DNA of 64,000 nucleotides, from positions 12,215,001 to 12,279,000 of the forward strand of contig NC_003075.7 of the NCBI RefSeq assembly GCF_000001735.4, read 5' to 3'. Of the stretch, positions 46,717-56,520 are shown in pieces. This DNA is from Arabidopsis thaliana (lineage: Eukaryota > Streptophyta > Magnoliopsida > Brassicales > Brassicaceae). The notes under the pieces were generated by a model that ran no database searches, was not told where the DNA came from, and saw nothing but the letters and a program-made list of their open reading frames with translations. The number at the start of each line of letters is the position of its first letter. Position 1 is the first letter of the stretch. The position numbers were made by a program, and so were the translations under genes.

Positions 46717-47130
46717 TTAATTTATCCAATCATATACTTTATGCATATTAACCGGATTTTTAATAAACTTGCCACCTTCTTTCTTCTTTAAATAAATTTC
46801 ATTTTCTCTTGCTCTCCAATCCCATACGTCTCCATGATCTTCCATACCGAAAAGCTTGAATGCTGTAAAATTCTGATAATGTCTGTAATTAGGCCCTTGT
46901 TTCAAAGTACACATAAAACGCGTTGTACGCCAAATGTTAACACTAAAATAAGTTACAAAATGCCCTCCGATTGGTATTATTTTTGGACCTAATACATCAT
47001 CTTTGGAATAACACCTCATCCAGAGGAGTTTTTGGAATTTAAGTTCGTTCCCGATCCTAATTCCGGCTCCCGATACATGATCAAACATGCAAAGACTAAA
47101 AACAAATATAAAAACTAAAAGATTTTTCAT
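46717..47130 (-). CDS. S1/SPH family secreted protein (self-incompatibility S1-like)
   Basis: Single-exon CDS of 137 aa on the minus strand. A signal peptide (MKNLLVFIFVFSLCMFDHVS) leads to a mature S1-like domain with RCYSKDDVLGPKII and IWRTTRFMC, the family's first two cysteines and TT-x-F-x-C signature. The end DVWDWRARENEIYL matches the usual CxWxxxxDGxY region, but the cysteines expected there are replaced, so the second disulfide appears lost. SPH proteins are small secreted plant proteins named after the poppy stigma S determinant; most in A. thaliana have unknown roles. A minus-strand TATA box lies at 47199-47206. I do not recall a locus number. Confidence 0.85.
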   Translation of the reverse strand: MKNLLVFIFVFSLCMFDHVSGAGIRIGNELKFQKLLWMRCYSKDDVLGPKIIPIGGHFVTYFSVNIWRTTRFMCTLKQGPNYRHYQNFTAFKLFGMEDHGDVWDWRARENEIYLKKKEGGKFIKNPVNMHKVYDWIN

Positions 47131-47198
47131 TTATTTTTTACTTTTTTGTAATGTTTGGATTTTTGGGTTTGTTAACTTGGTTTTTGTGTTTCTCGTAC

Positions 47199-47206
47199 TT
47201 TATATA
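47199..47206 (-). promoter_or_regulatory. TATA box of the SPH gene
   Basis: TATATAAA on the minus strand, 69 nt upstream of the ATG at 47130. Confidence 0.65.
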
Positions 47207-47993
47207 CACACACATTTGTATTGGTATTGGTACACAATTTGTTTCAGTATTAGTTTCCAAGTTTCAACATAGAATGACATAATCAATCATGTATATCGTG
47301 ATTGATATCCTTAATATATATGGCATAAGATTTTATATAGTTACATGTGAAGATATCTATAATAATCATACTTGGTAATGAAGATATCCTTAATATTAGT
47401 ATATTATAAAAATCTATAGAAATTGAATTTTGAAAGAAAAGATGAAATCAAGAACCCAATTTTGGATAATACTGGAAAGATTATACGGGGAGATCAAATG
47501 ATAATCAATTAACCAATTGTGCATAATCAATTGATAATACTGGAAGTTCAAACGTATTCAATTATACATCACCTATTACAATTTTACAACATAATCAAAT
47601 GATAATATCTTTTTTTATCTGGAAACAAAAAATCTTTCCAAAATTTATTTATCAAATTTCATTCCTTTTTAATCAGTTAATTATACCGATTTTTTTTTTT
47701 AAACGTGAATATATTAATTAGTATTAACATAGTTTTACATAATAAAAGCAAAAGTGGGAAGGGAAAATCCGTTTTATACCATAAAAACAAAAGTGCGTAG
47801 GAAAAATCCACAAAGGTAATAATTTTTTCTTCAAAATATCCTTATTAAATAAATAAAAACAATTTAATCGAAAATCTATTATTGTGTTTTACGAATTAAT
47901 GAAAGATAACAAAAAAAAAAAAAACTATTTCCGAAGATTATGAATCATAATGATAAATCGTCTGATGATTATGATTTATTATGATCAAAAATC

Positions 47994-48020
47994 TATTTTT
48001 GGACCTAATACATAATCTTT
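47994..48020 (-). pseudogene. 27-bp fragment of the SPH coding sequence
   Basis: It matches 46978-47004 in the SPH gene with one mismatch and reads KDYVLGPKI against KDDVLGPKI. An upstream in-frame stop and lack of further similarity show it is only a fragment. Confidence 0.55.
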
Positions 48021-48971
48021 TCACATTGTTGTTCACTTTAAGAATTGTAAATATAAAACACATCAATATGTTACTGTAATATTTTGGCTGTTATAATTGC
48101 TTAAAATATAGTTATTAAGTACAAGTGTACAACTAAAATCATAGTAATAATTTATATTTCTATTACTATAAATGTAAAAATATTACAAACACACTAATAT
48201 AGTATTATAAATACATACACATCTGTATATATATTTTTCTGAATGCAAATTTATTAATAAAATAAAGTACATATGTACAAATGTTAAGTGGAAATAGGCA
48301 AAGCTAGAGAAACAGAGCAACCAACGAAACATCATTAGAGAAGCCGTCCCTATGAGAATTAACGCTATTGGATATACATCATAGTTTCTCAATTCTCATA
48401 ACATTATTTTTCTACAATTTACATTATTTACTGTTAGAAGTTTGTGTGTATACGTATGTGTGTGAGTTTTTTTTAAATTATAAATTCGTTGGTTCCACCG
48501 CGTTGGTTTTGTTAGATCCCTTCAGATTGATTAGGTTAATTTAGCCCTATTAGGTTTAGTTTGGTGTTCTTTTTGACTTTAGGTTTTTGATAGGTAGCTT
48601 GGAAGGGTTTAGTTAGAGATTTTGACTACGAATTCTTTAGCAAGAGATGAAAAGTCTCAACTACCAATAACTAATCTTTTCATTTAACATATTCTCATAG
48701 ACCCCATGTGCATGTATATACGTAATAAGCTAAGATATTTTTAACCGTTACAGAATTTGACTAACGATACTGAACGATTAGGGTAAGTATTTTTTTGACA
48801 TGTATAAATTAATACTTATTAACGGCATCATTATATGTTATTATGTTAAGTTCCGAAATAGAGGCAAGGTTCAATTAGGTGGGTGGGAGTGACTCAGTAA
48901 ACCATTGTGGCTCTAGTTGTATATAACTTTTTCTTCACTATATAATTTCACTAAAATTTTGTTGATTTATG

Positions 48972-49020
48972 ACATGGCTATACAATTTTGTTGATTTATC
49001 TAAGAGTTGTATAGCCATGT
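48972..49020. repeat. 14-bp perfect inverted repeat
   Basis: ACATGGCTATACAA at 48972-48985 is the exact reverse complement of 49007-49020 (21-nt loop). AATTTTGTTGATTTAT is also a direct repeat at 48955-48970 and 48984-48999. Confidence 0.75.
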
Positions 49021-49563
49021 GATATATATACATTTATAAACAAGGTTACATTATTTAGTTTTGAAATTTATTTATGTGATATACACTAACAAACATTTTC
49101 TTTATTTGATGACATTCTCACATAATTTAATAGATGAGGATAACAAAATCTTCAACGCAATTGCTCAAATGGGGGAAGTCTCATCCTACAATGCTGGTTT
49201 CAAAGTCAAAGAAGTTAGCGGTTGCATTTCCAATTTTTTTTGTTGCTCAATCAATTGAAACTTTACCCATAGCATTTCCTTGTAAGGCATTGTTGTATTT
49301 AAGTTTTTCTTTTTATAAAAGTATATAAGTTTAAAAAAAAAAATCAAATCCCTTAGAAATACAAAAATTATTGATAAAGTTTTTTTTTTCGTTTCTAAAT
49401 GATTCAAAACTATTCCAGTCTTCTTATAAGTTAGAAGTATTATATTACTTAGACTCAAATTCCGCAATGATCGAATAACATTCTCTAAAATATATAAACC
49501 GTATCCTATAAAAAACAAACAAAATTAATGCTATTACAATTCGAACTATTTATGTTGTTCCCT

Positions 49564-49571
49564 TATATAAA
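49564..49571 (+). promoter_or_regulatory. TATA box of the GH28 gene
   Basis: TATATAAA, 69 nt before the ATG at 49640. Confidence 0.7.
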
Positions 49572-49639
49572 GAAACTCTTCCTTTCATACCAAAAAAAAA
49601 AAAAAAATCCATTTTCATTTCTCCTCTTAAAAAACCGCC

Positions 49640-52074
49640 ATGACCTCTCTCTCCACCGCCGGTTACCTTCTTCTCCTTCTCCTTCTCCCTATAAGCTACG
49701 ACGGTGGCTTCATCGGAGCCGCCGATGCAGAACATGACCTCAGAGCCACTGATCTCCATAATCATCGCCATCGTCGCCACCGTAACCACCATCGCGGAGA
49801 AGAGTTTGAGTACTCAGCCATATCATGTAGAGCTTACTCAGCCTCATTGGACGAGTTTGGCGCCGTAGGAGACGGTGTAACTTCAAATACAGCGGCGTTT
49901 CGCGACGCGGTGTCACAACTTAGCCGTTTCGCAGACTACGGTGGCTCATTGTTATTTGTTCCCGCCGGACGGTGGCTCACCGGAAACTTTAACCTGACCA
50001 GCCATTTTACGCTTTTCCTCCACCGTGATGCTGTTATCCTCGCCTCTCAAGTAAGTTTTTTTTCTCCATTATAATTTATCTTTCATTTACAAGAACTCAA
50101 AAAAGGAAAATTAGTAACACCCGTGACACAAAACTCCACAAACGTCTTTGATGAATTTTTTTTTTCTGTTGCAAATCATAACATACATAACGTGACATTT
50201 GTTGGCCAACTTCTGATGATATATTGGTTGGGCCATTCAATTTATGTTTATATTCGGTAAATAATTTGTTTATAATATAAAGTAGCCCAACTTAAAATTG
50301 CGAGATTTAAAAAATATAACAATTTTGGGTTCTACTTAAAAGCTAGATATTTTATTAGCATGCGTTACTCTAGAATTGAAGGAGGTGGTTACGCAAAGAC
50401 AAAAAATAGGGAAAGTTAGTGGGGAACTTGGGATCGAATTCGATATTGGCCGGTTACACGAGTGTGCGACCCATACTTGTTAGGAAGATCTCACCCGTCC
50501 ATTTCTCTTCCAAATCTGAGCCACATGTTACTTTTGGGCACATCTGTTTTTACCTTGCCCCACAGTTTAACCAAAATATGAGACCCTTTCTCCAAGTTTC
50601 CCTTGTAAGCTAATTATGAAAATTCTTGGTCCTAACGTTATTGATAGGAAGAGAGTGACTATGAAGTGATAGAGCCACTGCCTTCGTACGGAAGAGGGCG
50701 AGACACAGATGGTGGAAGGTTCATCAGTCTACTTTTTGGTTCAAACTTAACCGATGTTGTTATCACCGGTAAGTAGTTCAATTTATATCGAAATAACCAA
50801 AATATCCGAAAATTACACACTAGCAAACTGAATCTTAATTCGAAATTGCAAATTTCTAAATAAAAGGTGAGAATGGGACAATTGATGGACAAGGAGAACC
50901 ATGGTGGGGGAAATTCAAGAGAGGAGAACTAAAATACACAAGACCTTATTTGATTGAGATTATGCATTCTGATGGTATCCAAATCTCCAATCTCACTTTC
51001 TTGAATTCTCCTTCTTGGCATATTCACCCGGTCTACAGCAGGTAAATTAATCTCACCCGGTTAAACCATTCGGTTATCAAATTTTAACATATTAAACCGG
51101 TTTTGTTTATTTCTTTTGAAAATGCAGCAATATATATATCCAAGGTTTGACGATATTAGCACCGGTCACGGTACCAAACACTGACGGTATCAACCCAGGT
51201 ACGATAATGAAATCATACCGATAAAATCTTAAAATTCCAATAACCGGCTTTATAAAATCTGGCTGAAATTATTTCCGGTTTATTACAGATTCTTGTACCA
51301 ACACGAGGATTGAGGACTGCTACATTGTCTCCGGCGACGATTGTATCGCCGTTAAAAGTGGATGGGATCAATACGGAATCAACTACGGCATGCCTACGAA
51401 ACAGCTCTTGATCCGACGGCTCACATGCATTTCTCCTGATAGTGCCGTGATCGCTCTCGGCAGTGAAATGTCCGGTGGAATTGAAGATGTTCGAGCTGAA
51501 GATATTGTTGCCATTAACTCTGAATCTGGAATCAGGTATGTAACCACCCCGTTCACACATATGAACCGGTTTAAATTCGGTTTGGCTAACCTTAAACCGA
51601 TAAATCTGCAGGATTAAAACAGCTATCGGACGAGGAGGTTACGTGAAGGATGTATACGTAAGAGGAATGACAATGATGACAATGAAATATGTGTTTTGGA
51701 TGACCGGAAGTTACGGTTCGCATCCGGACGATCATTATGATCCGAAAGCGTTACCGGTGATTCAGAACATTAATTATCAAGACATGGTCGCCGAGAACGT
51801 GACGATGCCTGCTCAGTTAGCTGGAATATCGGGAGATCAGTTTACTGGAATTTGTATCTCTAACGTGACTATCACTCTATCGAAGAAACCTAAGAAAGTG
51901 CTTTGGAATTGTACTGATGTTTCGGGTTATACTAGTGGTGTGACTCCGCAGCCGTGTCAGTTGTTACCGGAGAAGCAGCCGGGGACGGTTGTGCCGTGTA
52001 ATTTCCCGGAAGATCCGATTCCTATTGATGAAGTGAAGCTTCAACGTTGCTACTCCAGAAGAAGGAATATGTGA
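49640..52074 (+). CDS. GH28 polygalacturonase-like pectin-lyase-fold protein
   Basis: Six exons (49640-50050, 50648-50768, 50867-51041, 51128-51198, 51289-51535, 51612-52074) give 495 aa. A signal peptide (TAGYLLLLLLLPISYDGG) is followed by a His/Arg-rich segment (HNHRHRRHRNHHRG) and then the beta-helix, starting SLDEFGAVGDGVTSNTAAF. GH28 motifs: NTDGINPD, SGDDCIAVKSG (catalytic Asp pair) and RIKTAIGRGG. The usual GHG is replaced by ALGSEMSGG, as in a known plant clade. It should act in the cell wall on pectin-type galacturonans. An intron boundary within the catalytic block is kept in frame (NPD|SCTNTR). Recalled as AT4G23500. Confidence 0.93.
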
Positions 52075-52237
52075 ACATGTAATAAGATCTTCTTTTTTTT
52101 AACAAATACTTTTCTTGGGTTATAAGTAAATGTGTTATCAAATGGGGACATATTTGATTGAATAATAAACAAAGCTTCAAGGAGAAAAGACAAGAAATAC
52201 TCGTCAAACACATATATTTTACATATCCGTGTATATT

Positions 52238-52350
52238 ATTTGATTATTTGAGGGGAAACAAAACAGAGACTTAACTTGATAAGTGATAACCAAGGAACCA
52301 AAGAACAAGTGCTTTTTAAGTGTCATGTCTTTAGCTAATTCCATCTCAAA
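52238..52350 (-). repeat. Diverged copy of the 3' end of the TIR-TIR gene
   Basis: It aligns with about 53105-53215, which covers the last codons and 3' flank of the TIR-TIR gene. Shared blocks include AAACAAAACAGAG, TTAACTTGATA, TGCTTTTT and CCATCTCAAA. The copy has lost coding potential. Confidence 0.6.
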
Positions 52351-52502
52351 GTATGTGTGTTATGCAACATTTGTATCAACTGTCAAGCATATTGGTTATT
52401 TAATGTGATGCATATCAGACCATTGTTCAGATTGCGGTTGTAATCACGTTTACTTTTATGTGGTTCAGGCAAAAACAGAGCATATGCAGAGACAGTCAGT
52501 AC

Positions 52503-52700
52503 CTTGATGAACTGGTCAAGTTGCATATTTTTGTCTATTGAGGTCAATCCGAATACTATTATCGAGTGGCTGAAACATTGAAGAAGCAGCTACAATGCTA
52601 CCACTAGCAGAAGTCACTGAAGAGTTGCGTTCATCGTCATCATAAGACAGTCTAAGACCAGTTGAGACTAGATTCTCTTTAGGCACTTCTTCTCGGACAC
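52503..52700 (-). pseudogene. BOI/BRG-like RING E3 ligase gene fragment
   Basis: The minus-strand frame from 52695 reads REEVPKENLVSTGLRLSYDD, then DERNSSVTSASGS and NSIRIDLNRQK. This is like the Ser-rich, SYDDDE-bearing segment before the coiled coil of BOI-related RING proteins. A frameshift near 52530 changes frame to LDQFIK at 52503-52520, followed by a donor-like GTACTG. No RING or start codon is present nearby, so this is a broken internal piece of a gene. The family name is from memory of these motifs. Confidence 0.65.
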
Positions 52701-52744
52701 TAAAATGTTGTTATGATTAATAGTTCAAAGACAATTGAAGCATC

Positions 52745-52811
52745 TGTTGTCTTTGGATGTTACCAATGCTTTCGGCTTCCCCTCCTCTTTTGTTAAAATC
52801 CAAAGACAACA
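52745..52811. repeat. 14-bp perfect inverted repeat
   Basis: TGTTGTCTTTGGAT at 52745-52758 pairs with ATCCAAAGACAACA at 52798-52811, loop 39 nt. Confidence 0.75.
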
Positions 52812-52829
52812 AGTATAAAACCTGCAGCT

Positions 52830-52941
52830 AAGGAAGAAGAAGAGACAAATCAAGATTTGACCTGTTGCTTAATATTCAGTTAATGAAGTCCTTGGTGTTT
52901 TAAGATTTATCTAATCTTTGATTTGTCTCTTCTTCTTCCTT
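52830..52941. repeat. 24-bp perfect inverted repeat
   Basis: Positions 52830-52853 (beginning AAGGAAGAAGAAGAGACAAA) are the exact reverse complement of 52918-52941. The 64-nt loop includes a CTTGGTGTTTT block that recurs, altered, just outside the right arm. Confidence 0.8.
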
Positions 52942-53205
52942 ACTTCAGCTCTGCTCTTGGTGTCTTTAACACCATGACTTTAATCTGGTGTTTTCTAAGT
53001 AACTTTTGTTGAATAACCAGAGACAGAGGTTCAAGGGATAAAAAGAAAAACCAAAAATTCCTTGAATACACGTACATTTTTTTATGTATCCGTCCATTGT
53101 CTTAATTATGTGAGGAAAACAAAACAGAGGTTTAACTTGATACCCAAGTAAGCAAAGAAGAAATGCTTTTTGAGCGTCCTGTCTCCAACTGAATCCATCT
53201 CAAAA

Positions 53206-55526
53206 CTATTGTTGAGATTGATTGGACTCTAATTCCAATGCCAGGGAAGGCTCGCTAAATCTGATGACACCAGAAGGATTCAAAGCAAAACCCTGCAAGG
53301 GTAATAATAATACCTAAAGATTTTCATGAGAAGCCACAAAAGTTGCTTCAGATTTGAGAGAAGAAATTTAGGGTTGGGGAGAAATTAAACCTCTGTGAGG
53401 AATTTGAATGAGTCAGAACGTTGAAATCTGACCAGATTTTCATGAGAACTCAGTTTGAGGAACACTAGATTAGTGTGTCCTTTAAGCCTCAGAAGTACAA
53501 GACCATTTGGGATATCAGTGAAGCTTTCAAAATCTGTAATGTCACGGTCTATAGCTTGTAAGAACGAAGTTCGGGAATAGAATAAGTCATCAGCATCGAG
53601 AGTTTTGACAACTGTTGTTGCTGCTTCTGTCTTCTTTCTCTCCCTTGAGGCAAATAGTTCATTGACCTTGGTCACAATATCACTAACGAACACGTCATCA
53701 GTGCTGCAAAAATATAGCCCATTAGTGAGAAACTAATGTTGACATAGAAGAAACACACACACACATATAGTTATATACCTAAGCTCATAGCTCAGACCCG
53801 GTCTTGAGGCAATGGACGAGAGAGCATCTCTCCATCCCCAGATTTTAGCTTCAGTATCAAGTATAGACTTATCATCTCTCGTCTTGATGTTCTTACGCAC
53901 TTCATTCTCTATCTTGAGAAGCCTATTAAGGAAATATCCCTTGAGATTCTTAACTGGTTCATCCTTTAAGCTGTAAAAAACAGGCAAGGGATCGATTTTC
54001 CCTGCGTCCATAAGTTTCTTGATCTCAACGAGCTCATCAAGACACTTTTCAGAATTAGGGTACTTCTTTGAGAAGAACACTACTGCAACCCCTGACTCTT
54101 TGATCCTGCTCTTCGTCTCATCCTCTACATACACTAATATTTGGTTCGATTCCAATTCTTCTTTTAGAGAGCTCACTAGGAATTTTCCGAGATGCTTTTC
54201 TCCAAGACCGATGAATACTCTTTGAGATAGAGGGTCGATTTTCATTTCACTACGTTTCAGTATGTTACATAAGAATGAAAAACAGGTCAAAACAGTATCA
54301 GAGTAGCTAACTTCATGGTTACGAAGATTGTCATTACTCTCTGCCACAACTGTGTAACCAGGCAATTGTTGAGATTTCTTGGGAAGAAAGATACGCTTGA
54401 AAGTGAAACCCTACAGAGAAATAATTAAAAGAGAGTGTATATATCAAGGATATATTAGTCTTTAGTATTGTGTATACCCTAGATCAATTCCTATATATGT
54501 TGTACATGTTCTCTCTTAATGAATTAATTCACTCTCACCTAATATGGTATCAGAGCAGTGATTCCAAAAAGAAAAATCAAAACGTAAATATTTTCCTCTA
54601 ATATATCTCTTATAGTAATAATACCAAGTGACTTCCTAGCTATAACAATTCAGTGAAGAGACTTTGAGGGGGTTGAGGAAACTAACTTTATTGTAGTATT
54701 CTAGAGAACCTAACAACACCAAGAGATTCCTTCCAGCTTGAACTAGCTCGATTAATCGATCAGCGAGGATAGGATTCTGAAGAGAGATCAGGTCAAGAAA
54801 CACCAGACGATCAGTGCCATGGGAAACGACGCCATTGATATGAATAAGATCTTCAAGATCAGATTTCTTAAGGTTTAGAGCTTGTAACAATGACGTTACT
54901 TCTTCCTGAGGATGCATCTGAGGCCTCTCTATGATTTTAAGACCATTTCTTGGAGATGGAGATAAATCGGCTAACATTTTCTTGATCTGGACCACAATAT
55001 CGTTAACGAAATCGTTATCACATTTATGATTATAAGAAAACCCCATTCTTCCACCAACAGAGACTAAAGCTTGTCTCCATCCCCAAATCATATCCTCTGT
55101 TTCAAGTATTGACCTGATGTTGCTCCTATCAACCTTTTTGCGAACGTCTTCCTCAGTTTTGAGGAGAACATTACGGAAGTGACCAGTCTGATTCTTGACG
55201 GACTCAGCTTTCACTTTGTAGAATATTGGAAAGGGAACAATAGATCCTGTCTCCATTTGCTTCTTGATCTCAACTAGCTCGTCTAAGCACCAGCGTGACT
55301 CAGGGTACTTGTCTGAGAAGATGACTAGTGCGATACTTGACTCTCTGATTCGTTCGAAGAGTGTTGTGATTGGCCTCCCTCTAATCTCGTACTCGTCCAT
55401 GAAAACATTGATTTCGCTGATCTCCTCTAACTTTGACTTTATAAAGCTCACTAAGGTTTTCCTTTGAGCTTTACCCCTGAAACTGATGAACACTTGAGGC
55501 TTCCGCGACTGAGAAGAGTTCGTCAT
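53206..55526 (-). CDS. Tandem TIR-TIR protein, no NB-ARC or LRR
   Basis: Minus-strand exons 54687-55526, 53779-54410, 53391-53703 and 53206-53292 join in frame to 623 aa. Unit 1 is a TIR (PQVFISFRGKAQ, LVIFSDKYPESRWCLDELVE with the NADase glutamate, IWGWRQALVSV) plus a C-terminal module (LLQALNLKKSDLEDLIHING, RLVFLDLISLQN, LLVLLGSLEYYNK, GFTFKRIFLPKK). Unit 2 repeats this order: a degenerate TIR (QRVFIGLGEKHL, FFSKKYPNSEKCLDELVE, IWGWRDALSSI) plus a matching module (NLVFLKLSSHENLV, FKFLTE, GFALNPSGVIRF). TIR proteins without NB-ARC commonly act in immune signalling or as NAD+-cleaving enzymes. The last short exon is my inference from acceptor CCCTTGCAG and frame. It could instead be two genes; the matching phase-0 joins favour one. 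Recalled as AT4G23510. Confidence 0.8.
54430..54560 (+). mobile_element. Copia LTR end plus primer binding site in an intron
   Basis: TATGGTATCAGAGCA at 54544-54558 is the tRNA-Met primer binding site of a Copia element. The preceding 100 bp look like an LTR 3' part (GTGTATACCC, TGTACATGTTCTCTC, ending CACTCTCACC). It lies in intron 1 of the TIR-TIR gene on the opposite strand. No gag or pol follows, so it is a scar or partial LTR. Confidence 0.6.
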
Positions 55527-56520
55527 TTGGATGAGGTTATGGTAGACAGATCTTGATTGCAGAGGAAGATGTAGAAGGAGAAGATGTATTATAGTGTTTC
55601 CTTGATGTTAACCATTGAAGTCAACACACCAAAGTCCCTTTTCATGTATTCATAATTTTTTGATTACTAAATGTGGAGACACCGTTTTTAACTGCACATG
55701 GTTCCATTAATTAGTGTGAGCTTTTATGTTAAACTGATACACTTGATCCGTATAACCTAATGTTTCTGTAGAGCTTCTTATTTAAAATCTATACATATAT
55801 TATCTCCAACAAGGCAATAGTTTAGATACATCTGTATCTGAAAGATATTGTCTCTATCTTGTGTCTTCAACTGCTACATTATATTAAACAAATTAGGTTC
55901 CATGCCTTAATTGATGTGCAATTTTTAAAGTTTATTATGGAGTCTTTGGACTTTTGGTCATAAACTAATAATATTGCAAGTTTGCAACCACCGAGTCTTT
56001 TCTTTGTCTTAGCATATTTTTTGTCAACCAATCTTTCTTTGTCTTAATTCATTTTTGGCCAGATTGTAAGTATGTTTTATATTATAGGGTGACGCGGTCC
56101 ACAGATGCACCAGAAGGTTCATTTGAGGAAGATTGGATCCTCTATCATATCTCACTACTACTTAGTTTCGTGTCTTTTAACCTCTACTCTAGCATTATCC
56201 AATTGTTGCTTCTTCTGTTGAGTCTTCAAAGTAAAATAAATAAATTATTCTTCTTTCTTGCTCTGCTAATGCTCTGTAAACCCCAATTCAATTGCTTCTG
56301 GACAGTTATGATTTTATTGGTACGCACTAGAAAGAAAAAGAAACACTCTCGCAATTGAATAATCAGGCATCGAACTATCTTTTAGTGATCTTTCTTAAAC
56401 GTAAATCCAGTACGAGTACAATCTTGAAACAAAGGCTTTTGCTTAAGAAACAAGGAAAAATAGAACAGACTCTCAGTTGCTTGCAGCGGAAGTTTCTTTT
56501 CGGCGATTCCTTCCTTTGGA
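55527..56520. other. Spacer between the two TIR genes
   Basis: Promoter of the TIR-TIR gene and 3' flank of the next TIR gene. Plus-strand ORFs at 56089-56537 show no recognisable family. Confidence 0.5.

Larger units (their letters stand above)
47131..49639. other. Intergenic AT-rich region between SPH and GH28 genes
   Basis: It holds a 27-bp near-copy of SPH coding sequence (47994-48020), a perfect fold-back at 48972-49020 and the GH28 TATA box. No other gene seen. Confidence 0.5.
52075..53205. other. Rearranged spacer between GH28 gene and TIR-TIR gene
   Basis: It contains a diverged copy of the TIR-TIR gene's 3' end (about 52238-52350), a RING-gene pseudogene fragment (52503-52700) and two inverted repeats (52745-52811, 52830-52941). 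Confidence 0.6.
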
